This document shows positions 25,448 through 35,600 of a stretch of DNA of 64,000 bases, in pieces. The stretch's first letter is position 1. Every line of letters starts with the position of its first letter. The position numbers were made by a program, and so were the translations under genes. The DNA is taken from NCBI RefSeq assembly GCF_900107975.1, contig NZ_FNVF01000008.1, positions 124,001-188,000 on the forward strand, in the 5' to 3' direction. This stretch comes from Paenibacillus sp. UNC499MF. Its GTDB lineage: Bacteria > Bacillota > Bacilli > Paenibacillales > NBRC-103111. The notes beneath the pieces were generated by a model, which did not search any database, was not told where the DNA came from, and worked only from the letters and a program-made list of their open reading frames with translations.

Positions 25448-28400
25448 TTGAAAAATCGCCATCTCATCCAAAAATTATCCGTGATGTCGCTCGCGTTTGC
25501 ATTCGTTGCAGGTACGGCGCTGCCTCATGCCAGTGCAGCCCAGTCCGGCAAAAGCATCCATCCGCGTACCCAGCTCAATGGTTCTCTGAATCCCGGTACA
25601 AACTCGCTCCCGGGCCAGGTCAAGGGGTATATTTCCCCGAAACTGAATACGGCCTCCACGAACTCCGTCCGTGTCATCGTCCAGCTGCAAAATCAGCCGG
25701 TCGCCGTAGGCAAGTACGCCGCCAAGCAGGGCATGTCCGCTCTGGCAGCCGAATCTACCGAAGCGGCCATCAAGCAGGAGCAGACCGCTCTGGTCAGCGC
25801 CGCCAAAGGCAGTGGAATTAACCTGCAGGTCAATTACCAGTATAATACAGTTTTAAACGGACTGGAAGTAACCGTTCCGGCGAACAAAATTCCCGCGCTG
25901 GCAAAACTGGCCGGCGTTAAATCGATTCACCCCAGCGCCAACTATTTCCCTATCCCCGTAGATGAACCGAAAGGGCTCGATGTCAGCAGCCCCAATTTCG
26001 ACATCACTCCGCTGAAACAGATCGGCGCGGATGTCGCCTGGGCCAAAGGCCTCACCGGCAAAGGCCTCAAAGTCGGCGTTATCGATACCGGAGTCGACTA
26101 TCTTCACCCCGACTTGAAGGATGCCTATAAAGGCGGCTACGATTCCTTCGAGAAGGATAACGACCCTTACGAAGAGCCTCCGCTTACTCCGGAGGAAGAT
26201 CCTTACGGCACCGGATTTGAAGGGACGTCTCACGGCACCCACGTATCCGGAACGATCGTAGGAAGAGCATCCAACCCAAGCTCGGACATCGTTCAAAAAG
26301 GCGTCGCTTACGAAGCCGATTTGTATGTATATAAAGTGCTCGGCCGGAATCCCGAAACGGGAAAATCGTCCGGCTCCTCGGCCCAGGTCATCGACGGCAT
26401 CGAGCATGCGGTTAAAGACGGCATGAACGTCATTAACCTGTCTCTCGGTTCCGATTCCGAGAAAGACCCGAACTCCCCCGACGTCGTGGCCATCAACAAC
26501 GCCGTGCTCGGCGGCGTAACGGCCGTTATCGCGAACGGCAATGCGGCGGATAAAGGGCCTTACTACTATTCGCTGGGCTCGCCCGCCACCTCGCAGCTCG
26601 CGATTTCCGTCGGCGCCGTAACCAGCCCGAAAACGCAGTATACGGCAACCGTGTCCGAAGCGGTCTATACAGCGCCCGTCAGCGCCGGTGCCGCCGCAGT
26701 CACACCGGTGACACCTACGGCGGCCGGATACAATCTCAACGTGATGGCCTGGGAAACCGGCCTGGAAAACTTCGCCTCCATCCTGGGCACGAACCCGAGA
26801 GACGTCGTGTACGTCAACCTGGGCCAGCCTCAGGATTATGAAGGCAAAGACGTCACCGGCAAAGTCGTCCTGATTTCCCGCGGAAATCTTGCCTTCGTGG
26901 ACAAGATCGCCAATGCCAAGCAAAGAGGCGCGAAAGCGGCGATTATTTTCAACGGCAACACCGAACGCACAGACCCGACTAAAGTCGATCTTTCCGAATC
27001 GGTCATCGGCCGTGACGGCTTTATCGGTTCCGCCGCTTATCTCGGCGACGGCTTCGAATACATTCCGACCTTCGATATGAAAGGTACGGAAGGACGCGCC
27101 CTCGCCAGAAAAGCGCTGGCCGCTCAAGGCCAGACGCTGAAGCTCGCTTTTGGGGCCAACTATCCGAAGAGCGAAATCCCGGGCGATACGATGGCGACGT
27201 TCAGCTCGCGCGGTCCGAACGTGGACAGCGACCTAAGTATCAAGCCGGATATCAGCGCACCGGGTGTGAGCATCCTGTCCACTTGGCCCGCCTACGGCAA
27301 GCAGAAGCCGGATGCGAACTACAATACGGCCTACAGCCGCATCAGCGGCACAAGCATGGCGACTCCGCACGTAGCCGGACTTGCGCTGCTGCTGAAACAG
27401 CAGCATCCGGACTGGTCGCCGCTGGATATCCGCGCCGCGCTGGCTAACACGGCGGACACAATCAGCGACCTGGACGGCAAGCTGTACGACGTCTACTCGC
27501 AGGGCGCGGGCCGTGCGAACGTCGGTACTGCCGTGAAAACGCAGGCGCTGCTCCAATCCGTGGAGCCGATCACGATTCTCGACAAGTACTGGCAGCCGCA
27601 AGCCGTGACGAATTACAATCCGTCCGTCAGCTTCGGCCTTCTCGCTCCGGGAACGAACGCCCAAAAGGAGCTCCGCCTGAAAAACGTGTCCAAGCAAAGC
27701 GTGACATACTCGGCCAAAGTCGTGCTGCATCCGAACGTAACGTCGGATCCTAACGCTCCGACCCAAACGCCGGATGTCGCTAACCTGACCGCTCAGCTGC
27801 TCGGCCTGCAAAACGGTAAGCTGACCGTTGCGGCCGGTGCGTCCAAAGGATTTTATTTGTCCGTAACACCGAAAAACAACGCGGTTAAAGGCGTTTATGA
27901 AGGCGAAGTGCTTCTCGAAAGAAGCGGCCAGCCTTCGCTGCACCTGCCTTTCGCCGTTCATGTCGGCCAGGATAAGCCGGAAACCGGATTCGGTCTGCAG
28001 GAACTGGAGCAAACGGAAAATGCCATTTATCCCGATAATCTTGACGGCTCCCCGACCACAACCGATCTTTCCTTCCGTCTGACGGCTAAAGATGTGAACG
28101 TGATTTCCCTCTGGGCTGTGGGACTCGACGACAAAGAGATCGGCATCATCGACGAAATCACACAGACCGATGCTAACGGCCGCCTTAAACTGATCGAGCC
28201 GGGCGTTTACTCGTTCGAAGGCATCGACGGTTCTTATGTCGACGGAGAACTGGATGCCAGCGGTGAACTGAAGGTGAAGCAGCTCTCGGCAGGCACCTAC
28301 AAGCTCGCCGTAATCGCCCAGAAGATCGACGAGTTCGGCAACAACGTGGACGGCATCACCTACACGGCTTACAGCTCCCTGCGTATCGCCAATCTGGAGA

Positions 28401-28720
28401 GCGACCGTGTCGCCAAAGCGAAAGACGATTTTAAAGCCAAAATCGTCAATACGCGCAAAATCAACCAGCCGGTTCTGCAGCTTCCTAAAACGGACGGAAT
28501 CGTGTACAAGGTCACCAACAGCTCCAACAAAGCGTATGTCGACAACAGCGGCGTTCTGAAGTTCGTTCCGAACAGCGGAGTCGTCAATGTCGAGCTGACC
28601 GTCACCATTTCATCCGCCAAGAACCCGGCCGTCAAAACTACGGTCAAAGTTCCTGTCGTGCTGAGCAAATCGTCCATTCCGCAGCGTCAAACTGCCGATG
28701 AAGGCGTGCTCGCCGAATAA
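25448..28720 (+). CDS. Secreted subtilisin-like serine protease (S8, Vpr-like) with PA insert
   Basis: The 1090-residue precursor has a signal peptide (MKNRHLIQKLSVMSLAFAFVAGTALPHASA) and an inhibitor-I9-like propeptide (VRVIVQLQNQPVAVGK...VNYQYNTVLNGLEVTV). The S8 domain has its Asp in VGVIDTGVDYLHPDL (about 211), its His in GTSHGTHVSGT (about 263) and its Ser in SGTSMATPHVAG (about 634). A protease-associated domain is inserted between His and Ser (about 430-560, GKVVLISRGNLAFVDK). The C-terminal third is beta-rich. The layout resembles Bacillus Vpr and lactocepin-type enzymes. The start is a TTG at 25448 with AGAGGG 6 nt upstream. Confidence 0.95.
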   Translation: MKNRHLIQKLSVMSLAFAFVAGTALPHASAAQSGKSIHPRTQLNGSLNPGTNSLPGQVKGYISPKLNTASTNSVRVIVQLQNQPVAVGKYAAKQGMSALAAESTEAAIKQEQTALVSAAKGSGINLQVNYQYNTVLNGLEVTVPANKIPALAKLAGVKSIHPSANYFPIPVDEPKGLDVSSPNFDITPLKQIGADVAWAKGLTGKGLKVGVIDTGVDYLHPDLKDAYKGGYDSFEKDNDPYEEPPLTPEEDPYGTGFEGTSHGTHVSGTIVGRASNPSSDIVQKGVAYEADLYVYKVLGRNPETGKSSGSSAQVIDGIEHAVKDGMNVINLSLGSDSEKDPNSPDVVAINNAVLGGVTAVIANGNAADKGPYYYSLGSPATSQLAISVGAVTSPKTQYTATVSEAVYTAPVSAGAAAVTPVTPTAAGYNLNVMAWETGLENFASILGTNPRDVVYVNLGQPQDYEGKDVTGKVVLISRGNLAFVDKIANAKQRGAKAAIIFNGNTERTDPTKVDLSESVIGRDGFIGSAAYLGDGFEYIPTFDMKGTEGRALARKALAAQGQTLKLAFGANYPKSEIPGDTMATFSSRGPNVDSDLSIKPDISAPGVSILSTWPAYGKQKPDANYNTAYSRISGTSMATPHVAGLALLLKQQHPDWSPLDIRAALANTADTISDLDGKLYDVYSQGAGRANVGTAVKTQALLQSVEPITILDKYWQPQAVTNYNPSVSFGLLAPGTNAQKELRLKNVSKQSVTYSAKVVLHPNVTSDPNAPTQTPDVANLTAQLLGLQNGKLTVAAGASKGFYLSVTPKNNAVKGVYEGEVLLERSGQPSLHLPFAVHVGQDKPETGFGLQELEQTENAIYPDNLDGSPTTTDLSFRLTAKDVNVISLWAVGLDDKEIGIIDEITQTDANGRLKLIEPGVYSFEGIDGSYVDGELDASGELKVKQLSAGTYKLAVIAQKIDEFGNNVDGITYTAYSSLRIANLESDRVAKAKDDFKAKIVNTRKINQPVLQLPKTDGIVYKVTNSSNKAYVDNSGVLKFVPNSGVVNVELTVTISSAKNPAVKTTVKVPVVLSKSSIPQRQTADEGVLAE

Positions 28721-28721
28721 G

Positions 28722-28780
28722 GCGTCAGCAGCGTCAGCAGCGTCAGCAGCGTCAGCAGCGTCAGCAGCGTCAGCAGCGTC
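28722..28780. repeat. 9-bp minisatellite directly after the subtilase stop codon
   Basis: GCGTCAGCA is repeated six full times plus GCGTC, with no mismatch, starting one base after TAA and ending at the terminator. In the subtilase frame it would read (VSS)n if the stop were bypassed; the other two frames would give (ASA)n and (RQQ)n types. Confidence 0.95.
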
Positions 28781-28829
28781 AAAAAGCCATCCTCCGGCAG
28801 CCTTCGGGCAGCCGGGTGGCTTTTTTTAC
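28781..28829 (+). terminator. Terminator of the subtilase gene
   Basis: AAAAAGCCA-CC...GG-TGGCTTTTTTT with an inner GGC/GCC stem and a T-run. Confidence 0.85.
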
Positions 28830-28971
28830 GGTTCGGCGGATGTCATCAACCGATCGGCATTTTGCCTGCTCAGCTTGAGCCGCCGTTGTCGTCTATCGAC
28901 ACATCTGTCCGTTTCAACGTATAAAAAAGGTCCATGCCGGAACGTCACCGTTCCTGTACACGACCTATATT

Positions 28972-29550
28972 TCATTTATTCGAGGGATTCCCCCCGCCGT
29001 TCCACCAGAGGCCGAAAAGCATCTCCGCCCATTCCTCGGTCGGCACGTTCAACCAATTCGGCGTATCGATCGCATGGAAAAATACCGCCGTAATCACCGG
29101 AAGAGGAATATCCGCCCGCAGCGCGCCCGCTTCCTGGGCTTTTTGGAACAGCGCAGTCAGCTTTTTTTTCAAATCCGCGTGGCCTTCATTCAAAAATTCG
29201 AGATCCAGTCTCGCTTTGTCCGAAGCACTTTCATCGATTTTGGGGGCCGCCAGCATCAGCGTATGGAAATTCGACAGCTCCAGAAAAATAAGCAGCACTT
29301 TTTTTATGGCCGCTACAGGCTCGAGATGCTCGATCCCTTCGCAGGCCTCGATCGTCTGCTCCATCGTTCTGCGCATGCAGGCCGCGACGATCTCTTCCTT
29401 GTTGGCGTAATATTCGTAGATTGTGCTTCTTGCGCCCGACAGCATTTCGGACAAGGCTTTCAGGTGAAAGCCGTCGTAGCCGCGCTCCATCAATAAGCGC
29501 TCGGTCGCGTCCAGCAGCTCCGATTTAGTAAACGCCCGTTGTCTCGCCAT
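28972..29550 (-). CDS. TetR family transcription regulator
   Basis: The 192-residue protein has an N-terminal TetR HTH at about 8-55 (KSELLDATERLLMERGYDGF, then GARSTIYEYYANKEEI). A helical ligand-binding domain follows (FLELSNFHTLMLAAPKIDES, ITAVFFHAIDTPNWLNVP). The target and ligand are unknown. No transport or enzyme gene is directly adjacent on either side, so it may act on itself or on distant genes. The site GAAGAGGG lies close to the ATG. Confidence 0.9.
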   Translation of the reverse strand: MARQRAFTKSELLDATERLLMERGYDGFHLKALSEMLSGARSTIYEYYANKEEIVAACMRRTMEQTIEACEGIEHLEPVAAIKKVLLIFLELSNFHTLMLAAPKIDESASDKARLDLEFLNEGHADLKKKLTALFQKAQEAGALRADIPLPVITAVFFHAIDTPNWLNVPTEEWAEMLFGLWWNGGGNPSNK

Positions 29551-29661
29551 AACCCTCTTCCCCTTCCTCCCCCTATCTTATCACCGCGCGGTAAGACAGA
29601 CAAACCCCGCTGGAAAGCCCGGACGCAGCCATCGAAAAAATCAAAACTGATTTATCAGCAA

Positions 29662-29702
29662 ACAAAAAGACGATCGGCCCCTATCTTAAAGAACCGATCG
29701 CC
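29662..29702 (-). terminator. Terminator of the stalk/propeller protein gene
   Basis: CGATCGG pairs with CCGATCG, and the minus-strand read continues into TCTTTTTG. Confidence 0.7.
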
Positions 29703-29729
29703 CCGCATGTAACGGCAGGCTGCTCGAAA

Positions 29730-31346
29730 TTATTGTTCCGTTCCAAATACATTGATGCGCCTAAGCAATTTGTGTTCATTGTCATGAATAATAATATTGC
29801 CCTGGCTGTCTACAGCAAAGTCTACAGGAATAGAATCATCGAAAAATTCCATTTCTAAAGTTCCCACAGTAACCTCCCCACCCGGTCCACGCGGGCCAAA
29901 CGGAGTATAAGGCAAATCCTCAAAATTAAAGTTACTCGTCGCGATACGATCATAGGTTTTGGTTTTAGGCTCATACAAGCCACTATTGTAGCGAAGCTCG
30001 CTTAATTTCACGTAATCCTCGACTTTACCGGTGACATCGATTTTATAGAATCCCTTTTTATCAGCCGCATAAAAAAATTCGCCTTTTGAGGCGGCTGCAC
30101 CGATCTTCTCCATCTTTATTTTGGCAACCTCGATAAGACGTCCGTCTTCCCGCAGCATATGAATGGTTTTATTTACGTAATCCATTAAATAAATCTTGTT
30201 GTCCTTAATGAGCGAAACAAGCTTAGGCTTTTTTTCAGCTGCTATAACCGCTTTTAGAGATCGTTCTTTTCCCGCTTCTACCGAATAAATACTTCCAAAG
30301 AATGTATTACTGAAGATCAAGTTGACGCCATCCAACGTTGTCATTATGTCATTTTCTTCGTCGAACAAGGTCTCATCTGCATTATAAGTAATTAATTTTA
30401 ACTCGGGAAGAATTTCATAAATGACTATTTTAATATCTTTCTTGTCTACACTGGCCAACATATACAGTTTGTCGCGCTTCTCATCGTAAAAAATTTTCTC
30501 GGGTGCCAAATCTCTATAGGACAGACTTTGAACCTGATTTTTTTTATCCAAATACTCGATATCAAACTTTTCGTTTAAATTCAAAACTTGTTCCAACTTT
30601 CTGTTATCTCCCGTCTTTTGATTATACTTGGAGATAACATACTCGTGCTTGATTGGGCGTTTCGCATCGTAGTCAATCATATAAATATCGTCGTTAGAAT
30701 CGGTCACAAAGCTGGATACAAAGCGTGTTTTGGCACTCTTGCACTCTAAAAATTTAATACATATCTTTGTATAGGATTTCCCTATCTTAAGAGAGAGATT
30801 ATCGACGGTCGGATGCTCCAGTTTTTTCTTTGGAGCTTCTTTTTCAGGGGCTGGAGGAACCGGTTTAGTCTCTTCTTTAGGTACGATAGTGATCACCTTG
30901 GAAACATTGTCGTAAGCAACGTTGCGGTTCAAACTCTCGGCGATAAAGCGCAGAGGCACCAGAGTTGTCTCATTTACGATTGCAGCCGGCTGATCCAGAA
31001 CTGTCGGAACTCCGTTTACGTCGGCTTCGGGCTGACCTACCGACAACGTGACGGTACGATCGTTGCCTTTGAGTGTGACCGTCTGTGTGGAATTTTCCCA
31101 ACTCACTTCGGCTCCCAGCAGTTCTCCGAGAAACCGAAACGGAACCATGCTGGTATCTTTAATCAATACTGGCGCTGCAGGCATAACAGTTTTCTGCCCG
31201 TCAACATCCGCTTGCGGATTCCCAATCGACAGGGTAATAATCCGGTTTTTCCCCGCAGACTCTGCCGACGCATGATCCTGATATTGAAAACATATAGTTA
31301 CTCCAAATAATAAAAGAGATAACTTTAATAACTTTTTTATTAGCAT
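29730..31346 (-). CDS. Secreted protein with two copper-amine-oxidase-N (stalk) repeats and a propeller-like C-terminus
   Basis: The 538-residue protein has a signal peptide (MLIKKLLKLSLLLFGVTICFQ). A stalk domain (about 35-150) contains two copies of the pattern T-L-S-x-G-x-P-x-A-D-V-x-G followed by VPFRFLGELLGAEVSW or VPLRFIAESLNRNVAY. A Pro/Glu/Lys linker follows. From about residue 185 on there are repeated short beta strands (DSNDDIYMIDYDAK, DEKRDKLYMLASVDK, KDNKIYLMDYVNK, VDSQGNIIIHD) like an NHL/SMP-30-type beta-propeller. Codons are noticeably more AT-rich than neighbouring genes. The start ATG has AGGAGG 6 nt upstream. Function unknown. Confidence 0.75.
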   Translation of the reverse strand: MLIKKLLKLSLLLFGVTICFQYQDHASAESAGKNRIITLSIGNPQADVDGQKTVMPAAPVLIKDTSMVPFRFLGELLGAEVSWENSTQTVTLKGNDRTVTLSVGQPEADVNGVPTVLDQPAAIVNETTLVPLRFIAESLNRNVAYDNVSKVITIVPKEETKPVPPAPEKEAPKKKLEHPTVDNLSLKIGKSYTKICIKFLECKSAKTRFVSSFVTDSNDDIYMIDYDAKRPIKHEYVISKYNQKTGDNRKLEQVLNLNEKFDIEYLDKKNQVQSLSYRDLAPEKIFYDEKRDKLYMLASVDKKDIKIVIYEILPELKLITYNADETLFDEENDIMTTLDGVNLIFSNTFFGSIYSVEAGKERSLKAVIAAEKKPKLVSLIKDNKIYLMDYVNKTIHMLREDGRLIEVAKIKMEKIGAAASKGEFFYAADKKGFYKIDVTGKVEDYVKLSELRYNSGLYEPKTKTYDRIATSNFNFEDLPYTPFGPRGPGGEVTVGTLEMEFFDDSIPVDFAVDSQGNIIIHDNEHKLLRRINVFGTEQ

Positions 31347-31439
31347 ATATTTCCTCCTGTTTTGTACTATTATCAGTATAATATTTTTGTTCCTTCCTGT
31401 ATCTACCTAATTTGAGCTTTATAAGTCTTATTTCATAAC

Positions 31440-31490
31440 AAAAAACAAGAAAGATCCCGAATCTTCTCGGACCTTTCTTGTTTATATTTG
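31440..31490. terminator. Bidirectional terminator downstream of lacI
   Basis: ACAAGAAAG pairs with CTTTCTTGT around an inner CCGA/TCGG stem, with A- and T-rich flanks. Confidence 0.75.
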
Positions 31491-31502
31491 AAGCAGCCGA
31501 GC

Positions 31503-32468
31503 TTACACATCTCCCACCGAATCGCCCTTCACCAGCGTAACGTAAATCCGTTCATGCTCGACCGTCTCTCCGGCGATCAGCTTCAACAGCTGCTCCGCCG
31601 CCAGCGCGCCCCACTTGTGTTTGGAATAATCGATCGTAGCCAGCCGCGGGCTGACGTACGCCGACAGCTCAATATTGTCGAAGCCAATAAGATGGATATG
31701 CTCGCCGATGCGGTAATCCGATTCGGCCACAGTGTTATAGACACCGATTGCCATCTCGTCATTAAGACAAAGAACGGCGGTCGGCTCCTTATATTGTTCC
31801 AGAATGAGCCTTGCGGCTTTCTCCCCGGACTCTTTATCGAAGCTGCCCGGCAGTTCGGTGCAGTCGACATCCTTATAGCGGCTCACGGTTTGCCGGACGG
31901 CATGTAAGCGCTTGTCGGAATCGTAAGAATCCGGCGGTCCCGCTACCACATACAGCTTACGGTGACCTTTTTCCAGAACGTAATCGGCAGCCAGATTGGC
32001 CCCCGCTTTGTTATCCAGAAGCACCTGATTGATGTTCGGGTGAATCAGCTCGCGGTCGAGCACGACGATTTTATGCCCCCGGTCCGCATGCTGCAGCAGT
32101 TCTTCGTTGGAAAATGCCGCATCCAGGATAATGGCCCCGTCGATCAGCCGTTCCGGCAGGAAGCGGTGAGATTGGGACCCGCTGCAGACGATAAGCTCGT
32201 AGCCGTGCTGGTTTAAATAAGCCTTGATTCCCTGCAAAAGATGTCCGTAGAATGGACCGCTGAAATCGGTCAGAAAAACGCCGATAATTTTGCTTTCCCG
32301 CTTTTTTAGCGTGCGGGCCGCCGCATTGGGGGTATAGTTCAGTTCCTTGGCGATCGCCAAAATCCGGGCGCACGTCTCGTCGGTTACTTTGGGGCTGCCG
32401 TTTAGCGCGTAAGATACCGTTGAAATGGATACGCCGGCTTTTTTTGCGATATCTTTAATGCTTACCAC
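31503..32468 (-). CDS. LacI family repressor of the beta-glucooligosaccharide locus
   Basis: The 321-residue protein has an N-terminal LacI HTH (VSIKDIAKKAGVSISTVSYALNG) with hinge helix (NAAARTLKKRES). A periplasmic-binding-like sensor domain follows (IIGVFLTDFSGPFYGHLLQGI, VVAGPPDSYDSDKR, AVLCLNDEMAIGVYN, IGFDNIELSAYVSPRLATID). It begins with GTG behind TTAGGAG. It lies downstream of the GH94 and GH3 genes on the same strand but past a terminator. Two copies of GAAACGTTTCGATT in the divergent GH3/SBP control region are its probable operators, and an imported or phosphorolytic sugar its inducer. Confidence 0.92.
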   Translation of the reverse strand: MVSIKDIAKKAGVSISTVSYALNGSPKVTDETCARILAIAKELNYTPNAAARTLKKRESKIIGVFLTDFSGPFYGHLLQGIKAYLNQHGYELIVCSGSQSHRFLPERLIDGAIILDAAFSNEELLQHADRGHKIVVLDRELIHPNINQVLLDNKAGANLAADYVLEKGHRKLYVVAGPPDSYDSDKRLHAVRQTVSRYKDVDCTELPGSFDKESGEKAARLILEQYKEPTAVLCLNDEMAIGVYNTVAESDYRIGEHIHLIGFDNIELSAYVSPRLATIDYSKHKWGALAAEQLLKLIAGETVEHERIYVTLVKGDSVGDV

Positions 32469-32589
32469 TATTCTCGCTCCTAACCTTGTTGCATTCGCTG
32501 TATTCTCTGGTTTCGTTTAGCCTTCTCACACTCCGTACTCTCGCTTCTATTTATTTACTATACCATTAAATGAACCTGTAAAAGAGATG

Positions 32590-32619
32590 CAAAAGGGCGA
32601 TCCGTGAAGATCGCCTTTC
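32590..32619 (-). terminator. Terminator of the GH3-GH94 operon
   Basis: On the minus strand GGCGATC pairs with GATCGCC and is followed by CTTTTG. Confidence 0.65.
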
Positions 32620-32626
32620 GCCTCGT

Positions 32627-35600
32627 TTAGCTGTAAATCTCGATCACGTTCGGCCCTTCCGCGGTCAGGCTTTCCAACTGCCCGCCGCTCAGGCGGAATC
32701 CTCCGGTCCGGTAGCGGTTGTGCAGTCTCTCGGCGGACGCTTCGTGTCCGTTTATCGTGACGCGGGAAACTTCACGGCCGCTCAGGTGGTACACAAAGGT
32801 CACCGGCCGGTCCAGAATGCGGAACTGGAAGCAGAGACCGTCCAGCTCTTCGCCCAGCACGGGGTCCACAACGAGACTTCCGGCGTCCATGCGGATGCCC
32901 AGACCGTTCGAAATGAGCTGGTTCATGTAAATTCCAGGGCCGCTGGAGTAAATTCTCCAGCCGCCTTTGACCGGCACGCTGCCGTCGCGCAGCTCGTTAA
33001 AGCGCTCCTGCGCCTCATAGCGCGTGTTGAACTTCCCGTCGGAGCTGCTGAAATACGCGTTGCTCTGGCGGAGCTCCGCATTCGGCACCACGTCCTGAAG
33101 ACGGACGGGGTTGATCATCTGGAGCCCGCGCCACACTTCGCCGGTCTTGCCCAGCTTCGCCATCGCTTCGACGTAGCGGATATGGGCATGCACGTACTGG
33201 AGGCCGACTTCACGGCCGAAATTCGCGGCCTGCTCGGCACGCTTGAAGTTCGTGCTGACGCCGCCCGCGTAATTCGCGGGCCGGTTCATAAGGCGGACGC
33301 CGTCCGGGCAGTACATTTCCGCCTTGATGAGGCGGTAATGGGCTTCCGCCTGCTCCGGCGTCAGCAGCTCGCTGATCATGCTGCGCGTCATCGGCAGCAG
33401 CCGGTAAGTGATCCCGGTCTTCGTATCCTCCGGATGGAGCATCTTCTCGGCTTTGCCGGGCTCCTCCAAGTACAAGAAACCGGGGATCACGGACTCTTCG
33501 GACGGCAGCATATAGCGCATGTAATCGGCCTGGATGCTGTCCGCCATGCCGCGCAGCTCCGCCGCCAGCGCGCCGTGGCTGTCCGCCAGCACGCCGGACA
33601 GCCGACGGAAGACCTGATAGGTCAGCGATACGGTCCAGGAGCTGACCATAAACTTCTTCAGCTGGGCGTTAGCCGGCTGAAGCGTGTCGTCCCAGTCTCC
33701 GTCCCCGTAGGAGGACAGATGGGTATCATGCAGGAAGTGGCTGCGGATGTAGCCGATTTCCTTGACGGCATGCTCCAGCAGAGAAGCGGTCTCTTCCGTA
33801 AAGTTCCCCCCGTGGCGCTGCGTATACGGAAGCTGTTCCTCCAGGATCGAGAAATCCCCGGTAGCGCTTAAATAATCCGCGAGCACCTTCAGAGGCCAGA
33901 CGATAACGTCCCCGTGGCTTTCTTCCTGCTGGATATGAGAATACCGGTCGAACATGAACCACTGCGGCCAACTGCCGTCGTCTTCGAACTGATGGGAAAA
34001 CACGGTCCGGATAATGTCCCGGACTTCGCCGTACTTCCCGGTCGCCAGGAAATATTCGGACGGCCCCTGGCATACGTCACGCGTACCCCATGCCGCTCCG
34101 CCGTACTGTTCCAGGCCGTGCGGAACGGAATAATGAACGAGCATGTTGTGCGTGTACCACCAGGCAAGCACGTTCATTTTCGCCAGCTCCGGATCGTTCT
34201 CACCGCCGGCCCGGTAGAGGTGGAAGCCGTTCATGACAGATCCGAGGAACGCACGGTAACGCTCCGCTTCCGAATCCGCTTCCCGGTCCGCGAACGCCAG
34301 CTCTTCCCCGCGTAAAAGACCTTGGACGGTCATGCTCCAGGCGGAGCTTTCCCCCAGCTCCAGTACGGCCAGGGAAGCGGAACCCCGTTCCGCCTTCGGC
34401 GCAAGGCGCGTTTCGTCCGTCAACCGGAGAGGAGCCCCCGTGACCTGCATGCGGTAGGCGAGCTCCGGCCAGACCTGCGCACTGTCCGAATCTTCATCCG
34501 CGGTGAATGTAAGCGTCCGGCCGTCTTCTTGTACCGACAGATGAAACGGAACTTCGTACTCGTTGTTGTTCATCGAAACCTGATGAGTCACCAGGAAGCG
34601 GTAGGCTTTGCCTCCGTCAGAACGGAGCTGGAGACGCAGCTCCGGCGCATCCGCTGCTGTAAAGCCCGTTACAATGACCGTGTCATCGGCCAGTTTATAG
34701 TACCAGCGGGTATAGTTGAACCCGATTTCGAACAGGGACGGCATCGTCAGCAGACGATATTTCCCGCCGGTTTCGATATATATGCGCTGCCCCGATGTTT
34801 TCGAGACGTTGAGAGCATTGCGCGCGTTCGTCAGCATTTTGTTAAACGACGTATTGCCCACGGTCAGCTGGGAATTGAACAACCCGTACATGTAAGCGGT
34901 CGACGTTAAAACAGCTTCCCGGAGCCGGGCGTTATCCCCGCTCATCAGAATATGCCCGTGCGGACGCTCGACGCGGAGCTCCTTGGCTTTCAGCACGACG
35001 TGTTCGTTTGTGTCCGTGAAAAAGGAAAGCAGCTCGCCTTCCAGCGATTCTTCCAGACGGCGGTCGGGAAAATAACCGGCCACTTCATCATGGGTCATCG
35101 TCAATCCGGCAAGCGGCGCTCCGATATCTGCCGCCAAACGCACCGGCTCCAGAGCTGCCGAATCGCTCACGCTGCCGCTGCCGCCGACTTTGCCTCCGAT
35201 GCCGCTGGCAGCCGTGTTCAAAGATTCGGCCTGTTCTCGGGCGGCGGAAACTTCCGCAGCGAACTCGAGAGCGGTAACGGCTTCGGGGTGATTCTCTTTG
35301 AACAGTCCGTAAAAAACGAACCGGACCGGCTCAGCGCCCGGAATGACCCGGCCGGATTGCAGCGCCGTATAAGCAAACTCGTACTGGTAAATCTCATTGG
35401 CGAGATGAGGACGGGCTAGCGCTTCGGGCTTATCCGTTTCTTTATAGGAAAGCCCGTAAAATTGGAAGCCGTCGGTAGAGTATCCTTCCGCTCCGGTCAG
35501 CGATCCCTGCTGCACATACGAAAAAGCGCCGCCCTGCGGCTGATTCTGTCTCGAACAGACGACATACCCGCGCTTTTCGTCCCGGTAAACGCTGTGATCG

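Noticed and set aside
28722-28780. Minisatellite considered as a CRISPR or attachment site
   Set aside because: The units are contiguous 9-mers with no spacers and no integrase nearby.
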